Positions 1 through 8,296 of a stretch of DNA of 64,000 nt are shown piece by piece (the stretch's first letter is position 1; each line of letters opens with the position of its first letter). The position numbers and the translations under genes were made by a program. Under the pieces are notes generated by a model. The model saw only the letters and a list, made by a program, of their open reading frames with translations. It was not told the origin of the DNA and ran no database searches. Source of the stretch: Sheuella amnicola (GTDB taxonomy: Bacteria > Pseudomonadota > Gammaproteobacteria > Burkholderiales > Burkholderiaceae_B). The stretch lies in assembly GCF_010499255.1 (NCBI RefSeq), contig NZ_JAAGRN010000009.1:82011-146010 (forward strand), written 5' to 3'.

Positions 1-730
1 TATGCACATCAGCGCCGCCCAAATCTTCTGCGCTCACGACTTCACCTGTCGCAGCTTTCACGAGTGGGGGCCCCGCCAGAAAGATTGTGCCTTGTTCTTT
101 CACGATGATGCTTTCATCGCTCATCGCTGGAACATATGCACCGCCGGCAGTGCATGATCCCATGACAACGGCGATCTGAGGAATGCCTTTTGCGGACATA
201 TTTGCTTGATTGTAAAAAATCCGGCCAAAATGGTCCCTATCCGCAAAAACCTCATCTTGATTGGGCAGATTCGCCCCGCCCGAATCTACAAGATAAACGC
301 AAGGCAAATGATTTTGATCGGCGATTTCTTGCGCACGCAGATGCTTTTTAACTGTCATCGGAAAATAAGTACCTCCCTTGACAGTCGCATCATTACAGAC
401 AATGACACACTCTTGTCCTGCGATCGATCCTATTCCGGTAATTAATCCCGCTCCTGGTGCGGCATCTTCGCCGTTTTTCTCAGGATACATTCCGTACGCC
501 GCCAACTGGGAAAATTCAAGAAACGGCGTACCCGGATCAAGCAGCAACTGTACGCGATCATGCGGCAACAGCTTGGATCGATCGGTGTGTTTCTTGCGTG
601 CAAGTTCTCCACCACCTTGCGCAATTTTTTCGATCTTGCTTCTCAGATCATCCACCAACGTCTGCATTAATTGAGTATTGGCAATGAATTCCGGACTGCG
701 GCTATTCAATTTAGTCTCAAGTTTCGGCAT
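1..730 (-). CDS. liuB: Methylcrotonyl-CoA carboxylase beta (carboxyltransferase) subunit, 5' part only
   Basis: This is the first 243 codons of a biotin-dependent carboxyltransferase; the 3' end lies beyond the left window edge (family members are about 535 residues). With the biotinylated alpha subunit it carboxylates 3-methylcrotonyl-CoA in leucine breakdown in the cytoplasm. Visible family traits are the [10 protein letters not shown] stretch, the [15 protein letters not shown] segment and the [16 protein letters not shown] segment, which form the CoA-binding half of a crotonase fold and are typical of MccB rather than propionyl-CoA carboxylase. The ATG is preceded by AGGAAGG, 17 nt after the stop of liuA, so the two are co-transcribed. 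Substrate assignment rests on motif recall plus the liuA/liuR neighbours. Confidence 0.93.
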   Translation of the reverse strand, partial: MPKLETKLNSRSPEFIANTQLMQTLVDDLRSKIEKIAQGGGELARKKHTDRSKLLPHDRVQLLLDPGTPFLEFSQLAAYGMYPEKNGEDAAPGAGLITGIGSIAGQECVIVCNDATVKGGTYFPMTVKKHLRAQEIADQNHLPCVYLVDSGGANLPNQDEVFADRDHFGRIFYNQANMSAKGIPQIAVVMGSCTAGGAYVPAMSDESIIVKEQGTIFLAGPPLVKAATGEVVSAEDLGGADVH

Positions 731-747
731 TTCTCTCGCCTTCCTAA

Positions 748-1929
748 CTAAATGGTTTCCGAAAACAATTCCCGGCCGATCAACATCCGACGAATCTCGG
801 ATGTGCCTGCACCGATTTCATACAGCTTGGCATCGCGCCACAGCCGTCCAACCGGATATTCATTCGTATAGCCATTGCCGCCAAAAATCTGGATTGCTTC
901 ACCAGCCATCCAGGTTGCTTTCTCTGCCGTGTAGAGAATGACGCCTGCTGCATCCTTGCGAACCTGACGAGCGTGTTCGCTGCCCAGCGCGTCCAACTGC
1001 CTGCCCACTGCATAACAATAGGCTCGGCACGCTTGCAAAGTGGTATACATATCGGCAACCTTGCCTTGTATCAACTGGAATTCACCGATGGACTGACCAA
1101 ATTGCTTGCGGTCATGAATATAAGGGACGACCGCATCCATACAAGCCTGCATGATTCCTAGCGGGCCAGCCGCAAGCACCGCGCGCTCATAATCCAAACC
1201 ACTCATTAAAACCTTCACACCGCCATTTAACGCACCGAGGATATTTTCGGCAGGAACCTTGACGTTATCGAATAACAATTCGCCCGTATGCGACCCGCGC
1301 ATGCCGAGTTTGTCCAATTTTTGCGCTACAGAAAATCCAGGCATACCCTTTTCGACGATGAACGCTGTGATTCCTCTGGCGCCGGCATCGGGCTCTGTCT
1401 TCGCATAGACCACAAGGACATCGCAGTCAGGACCGTTGGTGATCCACATTTTTGTGCCATTGAGAACATAATGGCCATCTTTATATGCGGCGCTAAGCTT
1501 CATGCTCACCACATCCGATCCGGCATTAGGCTCACTCATCGCCAATGCGCCGATATACTCGCCGGAAACCAGTTTTGGCAAATACTTTTGCTTTTGCGCA
1601 GCGGTGCCATTGCGATGAATTTGATTCACGCAAAGATTCGAATGCGCACCGTAAGATAATCCAACAGATGCAGAAGCCCGCGATATTTCTTCCATGGCGA
1701 TCATGTGTGCCAGGTAGCCCATGTCGGCCCCACCGTATTGCTCGGCAACTGTTATGCCGAGCACTCCGATGTCACCCATTTTTTTCCACTGTTCCATCGG
1801 AAACTGATCGGTGCGGTCGATTTCGCCAGCAAGCGGAGCAATTTCAGCTTGAGCGTACGCGCTGACCGCATCGCGTAATGAATCGATGTTTTCGCCCAGA
1901 TAAAAATTAATTCCCGGAATATTGCTCAT
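748..1929 (-). CDS. liuA: Isovaleryl-CoA dehydrogenase
   Basis: This 393-residue flavoenzyme oxidises isovaleryl-CoA to 3-methylcrotonyl-CoA, the step before LiuB, passing electrons to ETF. The acyl-CoA dehydrogenase signature MSEPNAGSD is at residues 131-139. The GLDYER segment carries Glu248, the position of the catalytic base specific to isovaleryl-CoA dehydrogenases; most other acyl-CoA dehydrogenases have it near the C-terminus. The C-terminal signature [19 protein letters not shown] (about 348-366) is intact. Length is full. It sits between a PaaI-type thioesterase gene (12 nt gap) and liuB (17 nt gap), so it belongs to a leftward operon expected to be under LiuR control. Confidence 0.95.
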   Translation of the reverse strand: MSNIPGINFYLGENIDSLRDAVSAYAQAEIAPLAGEIDRTDQFPMEQWKKMGDIGVLGITVAEQYGGADMGYLAHMIAMEEISRASASVGLSYGAHSNLCVNQIHRNGTAAQKQKYLPKLVSGEYIGALAMSEPNAGSDVVSMKLSAAYKDGHYVLNGTKMWITNGPDCDVLVVYAKTEPDAGARGITAFIVEKGMPGFSVAQKLDKLGMRGSHTGELLFDNVKVPAENILGALNGGVKVLMSGLDYERAVLAAGPLGIMQACMDAVVPYIHDRKQFGQSIGEFQLIQGKVADMYTTLQACRAYCYAVGRQLDALGSEHARQVRKDAAGVILYTAEKATWMAGEAIQIFGGNGYTNEYPVGRLWRDAKLYEIGAGTSEIRRMLIGRELFSETI

Positions 1930-1941
1930 ACATCCTCCTAT

Positions 1942-2382
1942 TCACTTATGCCCTAGATTTTTAACAACACACATAGTCATGAGCATCGTGGCGCATAACT
2001 TGCGGTTTCCATTTTTTTCTATAAACACATCACCCTGACAAACAATCAATGTACGACCTGGCTTAATCACCTTGCCGATTGCAATCAAACGATCTCCGTC
2101 AGCCGGTGCAAGAAAGTTCATTTTGAATTCCGCCGTCAGCGCCGCATCACCCTGCGCAACCACGCTAATGGCGGCATAGCCACAAGCGGTATCCGCCAGA
2201 GAGCCGATTGTTCCGCCGTGAAAGAATTGATGCTGTTGTGACACCGCCTCCGTAAACGGCATGGAAATGATTGTCTTCCCATATTCGACGCTATCAAGTT
2301 CAGCACCAAAGGTCCTCATCAACCCTTGTTTTGCAAAACTTGCTTCTATTTCCGCTTTTTGCGAGATGGATAACTCACTCAT
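1942..2382 (-). CDS. PaaI-family hot-dog acyl-CoA thioesterase
   Basis: A 146-residue single hot-dog-fold protein with the PaaI motif: His55-Gly-Gly followed by Asp64 in the HGGTIGSLADTACGYA stretch, the usual catalytic and oxyanion region of CoA thioesterases. It likely hydrolyses acyl-CoA esters in the cytoplasm. As the first gene of the leftward leucine-degradation operon (thioesterase, liuA, liuB) it may relieve CoA trapping or discard unproductive branched acyl-CoAs; this role is inference. A palindromic operator-like site lies 35 nt upstream of its ATG, supporting it as the promoter-proximal gene. The exact substrate cannot be read from the sequence. Confidence 0.82.
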   Translation of the reverse strand: MSELSISQKAEIEASFAKQGLMRTFGAELDSVEYGKTIISMPFTEAVSQQHQFFHGGTIGSLADTACGYAAISVVAQGDAALTAEFKMNFLAPADGDRLIAIGKVIKPGRTLIVCQGDVFIEKNGNRKLCATMLMTMCVVKNLGHK

Positions 2383-2416
2383 CTGAAGCTCCAGTGAATA
2401 GATGCATTCAATTTAC

Positions 2417-2432
2417 TTTACGTTAACGTAAA
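2417..2432. promoter_or_regulatory. Candidate LiuR operator
   Basis: A perfect 16-bp palindrome, TTTACGTTAACGTAAA, lies 35 bp upstream of the thioesterase start and just after liuR. MerR-type LiuR regulators are known to bind ACGT-rich palindromes of this kind in front of branched-chain amino acid degradation genes. The placement and symmetry fit; the exact consensus is from memory. Confidence 0.7.
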
Positions 2433-2511
2433 CGTCAATTAAGTTTTTCAATAAAAATCAGTGAGTTAAAACTAAAATAAACTATGCAAACAAGTAATAC
2501 AGGAATGTAAT

Positions 2512-2937
2512 TCAGCCAGCTTTTTTATCGGCCAGCAGCTTTTTGCACTGCATCTCATGTGAAGACAACTCGTCTAGAAGAACCTTCAAATCCTCCATTT
2601 GTTGCTCCAAAGCGTGCCGATGCTTGGCAAGTGTTTCAATAAAACGTTCAAGCTGCAGAATTGAACCGCCTGGCTTGTTATAAAGATTTATATCAAGGAT
2701 TTCTTTGATTTCAGCAAGCGAAAACCCTAAACGCTTGCCTCGCAAAATGAGTTTGAGGCGAGTCCGATCCGAGCCGGAATACATTCTGACCTGTGAGTTT
2801 TTGCCTACCCTTTCTGGCGCGAGCAAGCCTTGATCTTCATAAAATCGGATCGCTCGATGCGTCACATCAAATTCCGTCGCGAGATCAGCAATCGTGAATT
2901 TGGAGCTGTTTTTCTTTTTTGTGCTGTCAGCTGGCAT
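2512..2937 (-). CDS. liuR: MerR-family regulator LiuR
   Basis: A 141-residue MerR-type transcription factor. After a short basic Lys-rich head comes the winged helix (FTIADLATEFDVTHRAIRFYEDQGLL), then the effector/dimerisation coiled coil with an LxLGFSLAEIKEIL segment and a C-terminal helix rich in Leu, His and Glu. This architecture, without metal-sensor cysteines in the usual loop, matches LiuR of proteobacterial leucine/isovalerate catabolism, and the gene lies directly upstream of thioesterase-liuA-liuB in the same direction. The ATG at 2937 was chosen because the conserved part begins just after it; an in-frame upstream ATG at 3012 would add 25 residues of non-family sequence. It probably represses the operon from the palindrome at 2417-2432. 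Confidence 0.88.
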   Translation of the reverse strand: MPADSTKKKNSSKFTIADLATEFDVTHRAIRFYEDQGLLAPERVGKNSQVRMYSGSDRTRLKLILRGKRLGFSLAEIKEILDINLYNKPGGSILQLERFIETLAKHRHALEQQMEDLKVLLDELSSHEMQCKKLLADKKAG

Positions 2938-3024
2938 AGGTAGTTTGATAGGAATAGTGAACCTTAAGATCTGCCCTGTCCTTACGAGTTTAATGCACTC
3001 GAGAGAAATCATCTGTAATTGGCT

Positions 3025-4377
3025 TCACCGCAATCGAAGCGCACTGAAAATTGTTCCGAATGCAGCGCTTCCCACACCAATCCAGAGTGCCACCTCTGCG
3101 CCCTGCTGGTTCCAGATATAAAAGCACTGGGCAACAATCGCAGCTCCAGCTGTCTGTCCCATCAGCCTTGATATCGCAATAATTCCGCTTGCCCCACCAC
3201 TGCGGTGTGCCGGTGCGTTGCCCATAATCGATTTCATGTTGGGGGCCTGGAACAAGCAAAAGCCGATCCCGCAGATCACAAGACGCATCACCATTGCAAT
3301 GTGACTCGATTCACTTGATATTGTTGCAAGTGAAATCATTCCCAGACACAACAACAATAGTCCAATCGTGCATAGAACACCTGCAGACAATTTGTCGCTT
3401 AGAGGTGTCACGACAATCGCCATGGCAATCACAGCAATCGGCCAACTTGCAAGCAAAAATCCTGTAGTCACAAGCGGAATGTTCAACGTATTTTGCAAAA
3501 AGAAAGGCAGCGAAATCAATGCCAGGGACTGCGTCATGAAAGCACAGATCGAAGTAGCCGATGACAGCCCGATCAAGGGTATTTTCAATAGATCCAGCGC
3601 AAGCATGGGCGCGGGGTGCCCTCTTTGAACGCGCAGCAATCCGATCAGGGATAAAAGAGACACTGCGATAGCAATCAGCGTTAGCATATCCCCGAAACCA
3701 TTCTTCAACGAACAGAATGCATAGACAAAACTGCCGAGGAATACTAAACAAAGTAGCGCGGCGGATTGATCGAACGCATGCTGTTTGCCACTCAGAATCG
3801 GCAAAAATCGACGCGACAGAAAAAATGCAGTCAATCCGATCGGAACATTCAATAAGAAAAGCCAATGCCAGTTGCTTGCCAACAGTATTGCGGATGCCAG
3901 CGGTGGTCCGAGCGTAAATCCTATTGCGACAACAAGTGCATTCAGGCTTAATCCTTTACCAAGCAATTCGATGGGATAAATATGCCGGATAAATGCGGCA
4001 GTGACACTCATGACCGCCGCCGCGCCGATTCCTTGCAGCGTACGTCCTACAACCAGCCAGGCAAAGGATTGCGCAACACCCGAGATGAGGGATGCAAATA
4101 TAAAGAGTGTCAAACCACCTAGATAGATGCGACGGTAACCTAAAGCATCTCCAAGTGACGCAAACGGCAGCAACACGGCAATCATTGCGATCTGATACGC
4201 GTTGGCGACCCAAATGATAGAGGCATCGGTTGTTTGCAGCTCCCGTGCAATTTGTGGCAGTGCAATATTACTGATCGTTGTATCAAGCGAGACGAGCACC
4301 GAGGCGCTCATAAGTGCCAGCATCGCCAAACGGGGGTATTGCGACACCTCGGAAGCACGCGAATTTTGGTTAACCAT
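3025..4377 (-). CDS. MFS exporter, DHA2 (EmrB/QacA-like)
   Basis: A roughly 450-residue polytopic inner-membrane protein of the major facilitator superfamily. The first helix carries the DHA2 hallmark LDTTISNIALPQIARELQ, followed by WVANAYQIAMIAVLLPFASLGDALGYRRIYLGG (motif A region) and the motif-C-like GFTLGPPLASAI. It is expected to export drugs or toxic metabolites by proton antiport. The ATG at 4377 was chosen because the longer frame would overlap the iclR-type gene by over 120 bp; the 10-nt gap suggests one transcript with that regulator. Whether it serves the CoA pathway on the opposite strand is unknown. Confidence 0.85.
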   Translation of the reverse strand: MVNQNSRASEVSQYPRLAMLALMSASVLVSLDTTISNIALPQIARELQTTDASIIWVANAYQIAMIAVLLPFASLGDALGYRRIYLGGLTLFIFASLISGVAQSFAWLVVGRTLQGIGAAAVMSVTAAFIRHIYPIELLGKGLSLNALVVAIGFTLGPPLASAILLASNWHWLFLLNVPIGLTAFFLSRRFLPILSGKQHAFDQSAALLCLVFLGSFVYAFCSLKNGFGDMLTLIAIAVSLLSLIGLLRVQRGHPAPMLALDLLKIPLIGLSSATSICAFMTQSLALISLPFFLQNTLNIPLVTTGFLLASWPIAVIAMAIVVTPLSDKLSAGVLCTIGLLLLCLGMISLATISSESSHIAMVMRLVICGIGFCLFQAPNMKSIMGNAPAHRSGGASGIIAISRLMGQTAGAAIVAQCFYIWNQQGAEVALWIGVGSAAFGTIFSALRLR

Positions 4378-4387
4378 TTCTTGAAAC

Positions 4388-5155
4388 TTAAACCGGAATA
4401 ATTTGATCTGATCGCGATTTGATAAATCGCCCGAGTTCAGCGACCGTCGCACTATCAAGTTGGGCACTAAAGCCAACGGCGCTAATCGCGACGACTGGCT
4501 CACGACGACCATTCATCACTAAAGATGAAACGGTTGTGACACCTTTGACGTGATGCCCCACATCCGTCGCGTACCCATTGTGGCGGGCCTTATCGATTTC
4601 TTTTAGATAACTTTCGAAAGTCGGAGGACTTTCCCATCGTATCGCTTGAAATTTCCGCTTCACTTCTTCACGTGTCAACTCTGAAACAGCAATAAAACAA
4701 CGTCCCATCGCTGCCACATACATCGGCAATCTCTGTCCGATCGACATATGAACGCGAATTGTTGAGTCGCTATTCGCAAGGTCAAGCAGGACGACCCTTT
4801 CATTTTGGACACGCTGCCATAGCGTTGCAGTCACTCCGAATCGATCAGCGATCTCCTGCAAATACGGTCGGACCAACTGTACGTAGGAATTACGTTCCAA
4901 TGCCCCTTTCGCCAATTCGATCAATCCGATACCGATCGAATATGCTTTTGTTGTCTCGTCGAAATTGATTAGACCTTCATGCACAAGCGTCTTGAGCAAA
5001 TTGAAACAGGTGCTGGGATTAAGCTTCAAATCCTTTGCAACTTTAGTGACCCCGACCGGATCGTTTACTTGTGCCAGATATCGCAAAATAGCCAGACCAC
5101 TCATTAAAGCGCCCACAGGCTTTTCAGGTAATAGACTAGTCTTTGAAGTTGACAT
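4388..5155 (-). CDS. IclR-family transcriptional regulator
   Basis: A 255-residue IclR-type regulator: an N-terminal winged helix (GLAILRYLAQVNDPVGVTKVAKDLKLNPSTCFNLLKTLVHEGL) followed by a GAF-like effector domain (RFGVTATLWQRVQNERVVLLDLANS ... VAAMGRCFIAVSELTREEV ... GVTTVSSLVMNGRREPVVAISAVGFS). The start at 5155 matches the usual IclR length; an upstream extension to 5299 would run over the divergent gene. It is divergent from the acyl-CoA dehydrogenase operon and a likely controller of it, since an imperfect palindrome overlaps that operon's -10 element. The inducer is probably a carboxylate or acyl compound, as usual for the family. Confidence 0.88.
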   Translation of the reverse strand: MSTSKTSLLPEKPVGALMSGLAILRYLAQVNDPVGVTKVAKDLKLNPSTCFNLLKTLVHEGLINFDETTKAYSIGIGLIELAKGALERNSYVQLVRPYLQEIADRFGVTATLWQRVQNERVVLLDLANSDSTIRVHMSIGQRLPMYVAAMGRCFIAVSELTREEVKRKFQAIRWESPPTFESYLKEIDKARHNGYATDVGHHVKGVTTVSSLVMNGRREPVVAISAVGFSAQLDSATVAELGRFIKSRSDQIIPV

Positions 5156-5163
5156 ATCAGTTG

Positions 5164-5192
5164 TTGACAAGCAGTACGCTCGGAAATAATAT
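5164..5192 (+). promoter_or_regulatory. Sigma-70 promoter of the acyl-CoA dehydrogenase operon
   Basis: TTGACA (5164-5169) and TAATAT (5187-5192) are separated by exactly 17 bp, an almost ideal vegetative promoter. Transcription would start near 5199, about 45 nt before the ATG at 5244. Confidence 0.78.
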
Positions 5193-5196
5193 TTTC
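5182..5196. promoter_or_regulatory. Candidate IclR operator over the -10 element
   Basis: GGAAATAATATTTTC is a near-palindrome (six of seven arm positions symmetric) overlapping the -10 box of the rightward promoter and close to the divergent iclR-type gene. IclR-family repressors commonly bind short AT-rich palindromes of this form, so the location suggests repression by promoter occlusion. Inferred, not proven. Confidence 0.5.
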
Positions 5197-5243
5197 TTAG
5201 AAGAATATCATTCTCTATGTAGAATAACAACCAAGAGGCTGAA

Positions 5244-6392
5244 ATGTCGTTGTCTTTTGAATTTTCCAGCGAACACGTGGCCGTGCGCGACGTGGTCAAG
5301 CGTTTATGTCAAGAAGAACTCTCCCCGCTAGTCAGACAGGCTGAAGAGTCCGAATCGTTTCCAAAGCATGTCTTCAAGCTCTGGGGTGAACAAGGCTTGC
5401 TTGGTGTACGGTACCCGACAGATGTTGGCGGCAGTGGCATGGACAAAATTTCTGACTGTATTGTCAGGGAGGAGCTGAGTTATCTGAGTCAAGCCTTTGC
5501 CACAACATGGTCGGCTCATACACATCTCGGAATCTGGCCAATCTGGAAAATTGGAACACCCGAACAAAAAGAAAAATATTTCAAGCCTGCCCTCAAGGGA
5601 GAAAAAATTGCGGGATTCGCACTGAGCGAACCCGATGGCGGATCAAACGTGAGAGCTCTTAAGACAAGAGCCGAGCGCGTGCCGGGCGGTTGGAAAATTA
5701 CCGGAAGCAAGCTTTACATCACTAATGCACCCTATGCGGACTTTTTGATGCTTGCAGCCAGAACAAAATCCGAATTCACTGCGGATGCGATCAGCTTGTT
5801 CATCGTCGAATTGCCAAATCCGGGGTTCGACATTCATAAACTACAAAAGGAAGCGATCAAAGCATCCGAAACGGGCCTGATTCACATAGACGAAGCTTTC
5901 GTTCCTGAGGAAGCACTACTCGGAAACATTGAGGGCACCTATCCAATCATTCTGGAGTGCCTGAGCGAAAACCGGGTAGGCGTAGCTGCCAATGCGCTAG
6001 GAATGGCACGCGCGGCATTTGACGCAGCGCATCGTTACGCAAGCGAACGAACAGTCGCAAATAAGCGTATTGGTGACTATCAAGCAATCGCACACAAACT
6101 TGCCGACATGTCTGCGCAAATTGAAGCCGTTAAATGGATGGTCTACTACGGTGCCTGGTGTGTCGATCAAGGCAAGCTGGACTCTGCAACCGCAGCCAGA
6201 GTCAAGTTGATGGCTAGCGAAACCGCGGTTTCCGTCAGCGAGCAAGCTATCCGAATTCACGGTGGAGCCGGCATCATGCGCGAATATCCGGTCGGGCGAA
6301 TCCACCGTGATTCTCTGGTCTATGTCATCGGTGAAGGCACAAGTGAAGTCCAACGCAATCTTATTGCCCGCGGGCTAGGATTCAAGCCATGA
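5244..6392 (+). CDS. Acyl-CoA dehydrogenase
   Basis: A 382-residue FAD enzyme that introduces a 2,3 double bond into an acyl-CoA. FALSEPDGGSNVRAL (about 129-143) is the substrate/flavin signature and IHGGAGIMREYPVGRIHRD the C-terminal one; Glu364 in IGEGTSEVQRNL occupies the catalytic-base position of the MCAD/SCAD type, unlike LiuA. The ATG follows AAGAGGCTGAA. Its stop overlaps the next start (ATGA), so it leads an operon with two hot-dog proteins and a Bug receptor, suggesting a dedicated dehydrogenation-then-hydration route for an imported carboxylate. The substrate is not recognisable. Confidence 0.9.
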   Translation: MSLSFEFSSEHVAVRDVVKRLCQEELSPLVRQAEESESFPKHVFKLWGEQGLLGVRYPTDVGGSGMDKISDCIVREELSYLSQAFATTWSAHTHLGIWPIWKIGTPEQKEKYFKPALKGEKIAGFALSEPDGGSNVRALKTRAERVPGGWKITGSKLYITNAPYADFLMLAARTKSEFTADAISLFIVELPNPGFDIHKLQKEAIKASETGLIHIDEAFVPEEALLGNIEGTYPIILECLSENRVGVAANALGMARAAFDAAHRYASERTVANKRIGDYQAIAHKLADMSAQIEAVKWMVYYGAWCVDQGKLDSATAARVKLMASETAVSVSEQAIRIHGGAGIMREYPVGRIHRDSLVYVIGEGTSEVQRNLIARGLGFKP

Positions 6393-6793
6393 AAAAACCA
6401 ATCTTGTATGCAGACCTGACACCAAACACGGTAATAGGTGAACACATTGACCTATACACCAAAGAGATGTCAGATAAATGGCAATCCATATTCAAATCTT
6501 CAATCAATGATCGTCAGGTTCATGCGTCTGAAAATGCAAGTATTGCAATCGTTCTAGCCATGCGGGCGATGTTGACGGTGGTTGCACCCAGGCCACCCGG
6601 CAACGTACATGCGAGACAGCAATTCAAAAATCACGCACTACCCAAATTAAATGAAACTATCCATAGCGTAGTGAAATGCCTGAACAAGGAAATCAAAAGA
6701 GATCGTCGCTATGTCGATTTTGAAGTGATTGGCACCAATCCTGCAGGCAATCTGATATACGAGGCTCGAATGAGTCTGATCTGGGCTGCGTAA
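6389..6793 (+). CDS. MaoC-like / FAS1-type hot-dog protein
   Basis: A 134-residue protein overlapping the preceding stop by 4 nt. It resembles the N-terminal-type hot-dog domain of MaoC-like dehydratases: a helix with APRPPGNVHARQQFKNH followed by strands ending RDRRYVDFEVIGTNPAGNLIYEARMSLIW. It lacks the Asp/His (DxxNPxH) catalytic pair, which is present in the next gene product, so the two probably form a heteromeric (R)-specific enoyl-CoA hydratase in which this subunit shapes the substrate tunnel. The similarity is remote and was recognised by pattern only; the stand-alone half-domain is moderately unusual. Confidence 0.62.
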   Translation: MKKPILYADLTPNTVIGEHIDLYTKEMSDKWQSIFKSSINDRQVHASENASIAIVLAMRAMLTVVAPRPPGNVHARQQFKNHALPKLNETIHSVVKCLNKEIKRDRRYVDFEVIGTNPAGNLIYEARMSLIWAA

Positions 6794-6802
6794 GGAAACG
6801 AC

Positions 6803-7204
6803 ATGAATCAACTTCCTCAAACTCTACAGAGCGCAAACTTGGCAATCGATCAAAACGTGATTGCAGCTTATGCCGATCTGACCAATGACTTCAACCCGAT
6901 TCATCTGGATCCACTGTTTGCTGCTAAAACGCCGATGGGAGGAGTCATCGCACACGGAACCATGTCTATTGGCTTGATCTGGCAAGCGCTGGAAAAAAGC
7001 CTTGGAGCCGACTTACTTTCCGATATCCGACTGGATATCCGATTTATCAAACCAGTGCGACTGGGAGACAACCTGATCGCGGGTGGAAGACTAAAAGAGT
7101 CTACAGAGGAAAGAGAAGCACTTGCATACGAAGTCTTTGTACGAGATGAGCGCAATTCTGAAGACAAGATTATCGGAACGGCAACAATTGAAAAGTCAGC
7201 ATAA
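6803..7204 (+). CDS. MaoC-family enoyl-CoA hydratase
   Basis: A 133-residue hot-dog protein with the hydratase motif TNDFNPIH: Asp29 and His34 correspond to the catalytic pair of PhaJ/MaoC (R)-hydratases, followed by the conserved GGVIAHGTMS segment. It would add water to the enoyl-CoA made by the upstream dehydrogenase. The ATG lies 9 nt after the previous stop with GGAAACGAC upstream, so translation is coupled to the partner subunit gene. The following gene starts 65 nt further on. Confidence 0.85.
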   Translation: MNQLPQTLQSANLAIDQNVIAAYADLTNDFNPIHLDPLFAAKTPMGGVIAHGTMSIGLIWQALEKSLGADLLSDIRLDIRFIKPVRLGDNLIAGGRLKESTEEREALAYEVFVRDERNSEDKIIGTATIEKSA

Positions 7205-7269
7205 AAATGACTTAAACATGAACTAACCGAGCATATTCGGTTCGAATAAAAAAGACGAGGACGACAAGC

Positions 7270-8241
7270 ATGTACGAATTCCTGAAAAAATCTGCATTGG
7301 CAATAGGGTTGGCGACCCTATGTTTTAACGCGATATCCCAAGGATTACCTTCAGACAAAACGATTCGAATCATTGTGCCGTATGTCGCGGGTGGTACATC
7401 CGATATTCTGGGGAGAATGCTCGCTCAAAACCTAAGTGATCGGCTCGGAAAAACAGTGATCGTCGAAAACAAAGCAGGTGCAGGAGGCTCAATCGGCACC
7501 GAGGCGACTGTTCGTGCTACGCCTGACGGCACGACCATTCTGTTACATAGCGGCGCGATCGCCACCGAACCTGCCCTTAAAAAATCCCTACCCTACGATG
7601 TTGAAAAGGATCTCGTTGCGGTGACCACGGCAGTGAAAGGTCCATTTGCACTTTTAGTCAGCAATGAGACCCCCGCTCAAAATGTTAAGGAATTAATTGC
7701 CTACGCCAAGGCTAACCCTGCCAAACTGAACTTTGGCACCCCGGGGATCGGGACATCTGTACATCTGGCAAGCGAACAGTTCAAAGTCGCTGCCGGCATC
7801 GATATCAACCATATTCCCTATAAGGGCGCAAGCGCGGCCCTACAGGCTCTCTTAGGTAATGAGGTGCAGATCGTCGTCGATCCACTGGCAACAGCCAAGC
7901 AATTGGCTCAGTCGGGCAAGGTGCGGGCCCTAGCGGTCACAACCGTTAAACGATCGGAACTCTGGCCTGAAATGTCGACCGTATCCGCACAAGCTTTGCC
8001 TGGATTCGACAGCTCAGTCTGGTACGGACTATATGTACCGGCCAAAACTTCGCCACAGGTCGTGAAACAACTCAATGAAGCATTTGTCGAGATTTTGAAA
8101 TCTCCCAAAATGGTGCAATGGCTGAGTGAAAAAGGTTTGGAACCAGTGGCGGACACCCCGGCTCAAGCTAAAAAATGGCTAACGGATGACATCGCCGAAT
8201 GGAAAAAAGTTGTCAAGGCAGCGGATATTGAACAGCAGTGA
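7270..8241 (+). CDS. Bug-family (TctC-like) periplasmic solute receptor
   Basis: A 323-residue secreted receptor. A signal peptide (about residues 1-24, KKSALAIGLATLCFNAIS) is followed by the family opening IRIIVPYVAGGTSDILGRMLAQNLSDRLGKTVIVENKAGAGGSIG and the later HIPYKGASAALQALLGNEV. Bug receptors bind carboxylates (for example dicarboxylates, aromatic acids, nicotinate) for tripartite tricarboxylate transporters, but no TctA/TctB membrane genes are present here, a common situation in Burkholderiales. As last gene of the dehydrogenase/hydratase operon it probably delivers or senses that pathway's substrate. Confidence 0.9.
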   Translation: MYEFLKKSALAIGLATLCFNAISQGLPSDKTIRIIVPYVAGGTSDILGRMLAQNLSDRLGKTVIVENKAGAGGSIGTEATVRATPDGTTILLHSGAIATEPALKKSLPYDVEKDLVAVTTAVKGPFALLVSNETPAQNVKELIAYAKANPAKLNFGTPGIGTSVHLASEQFKVAAGIDINHIPYKGASAALQALLGNEVQIVVDPLATAKQLAQSGKVRALAVTTVKRSELWPEMSTVSAQALPGFDSSVWYGLYVPAKTSPQVVKQLNEAFVEILKSPKMVQWLSEKGLEPVADTPAQAKKWLTDDIAEWKKVVKAADIEQQ

Positions 8242-8296
8242 TAGCCATCGATCGGTATGACGATTATTGGCTATTTAGTCGCATTTGATTTCACAA

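Noticed and set aside
3311..3865. Open frames overlapping the MFS gene in another phase
   Set aside because: No start signals or recognisable family; the MFS frame is convincing across the region.
8241..8274. ATAGCCA...TGGCTAT inverted repeat as a terminator
   Set aside because: Only 7-bp arms with a 20-nt loop and no T tract; too weak.
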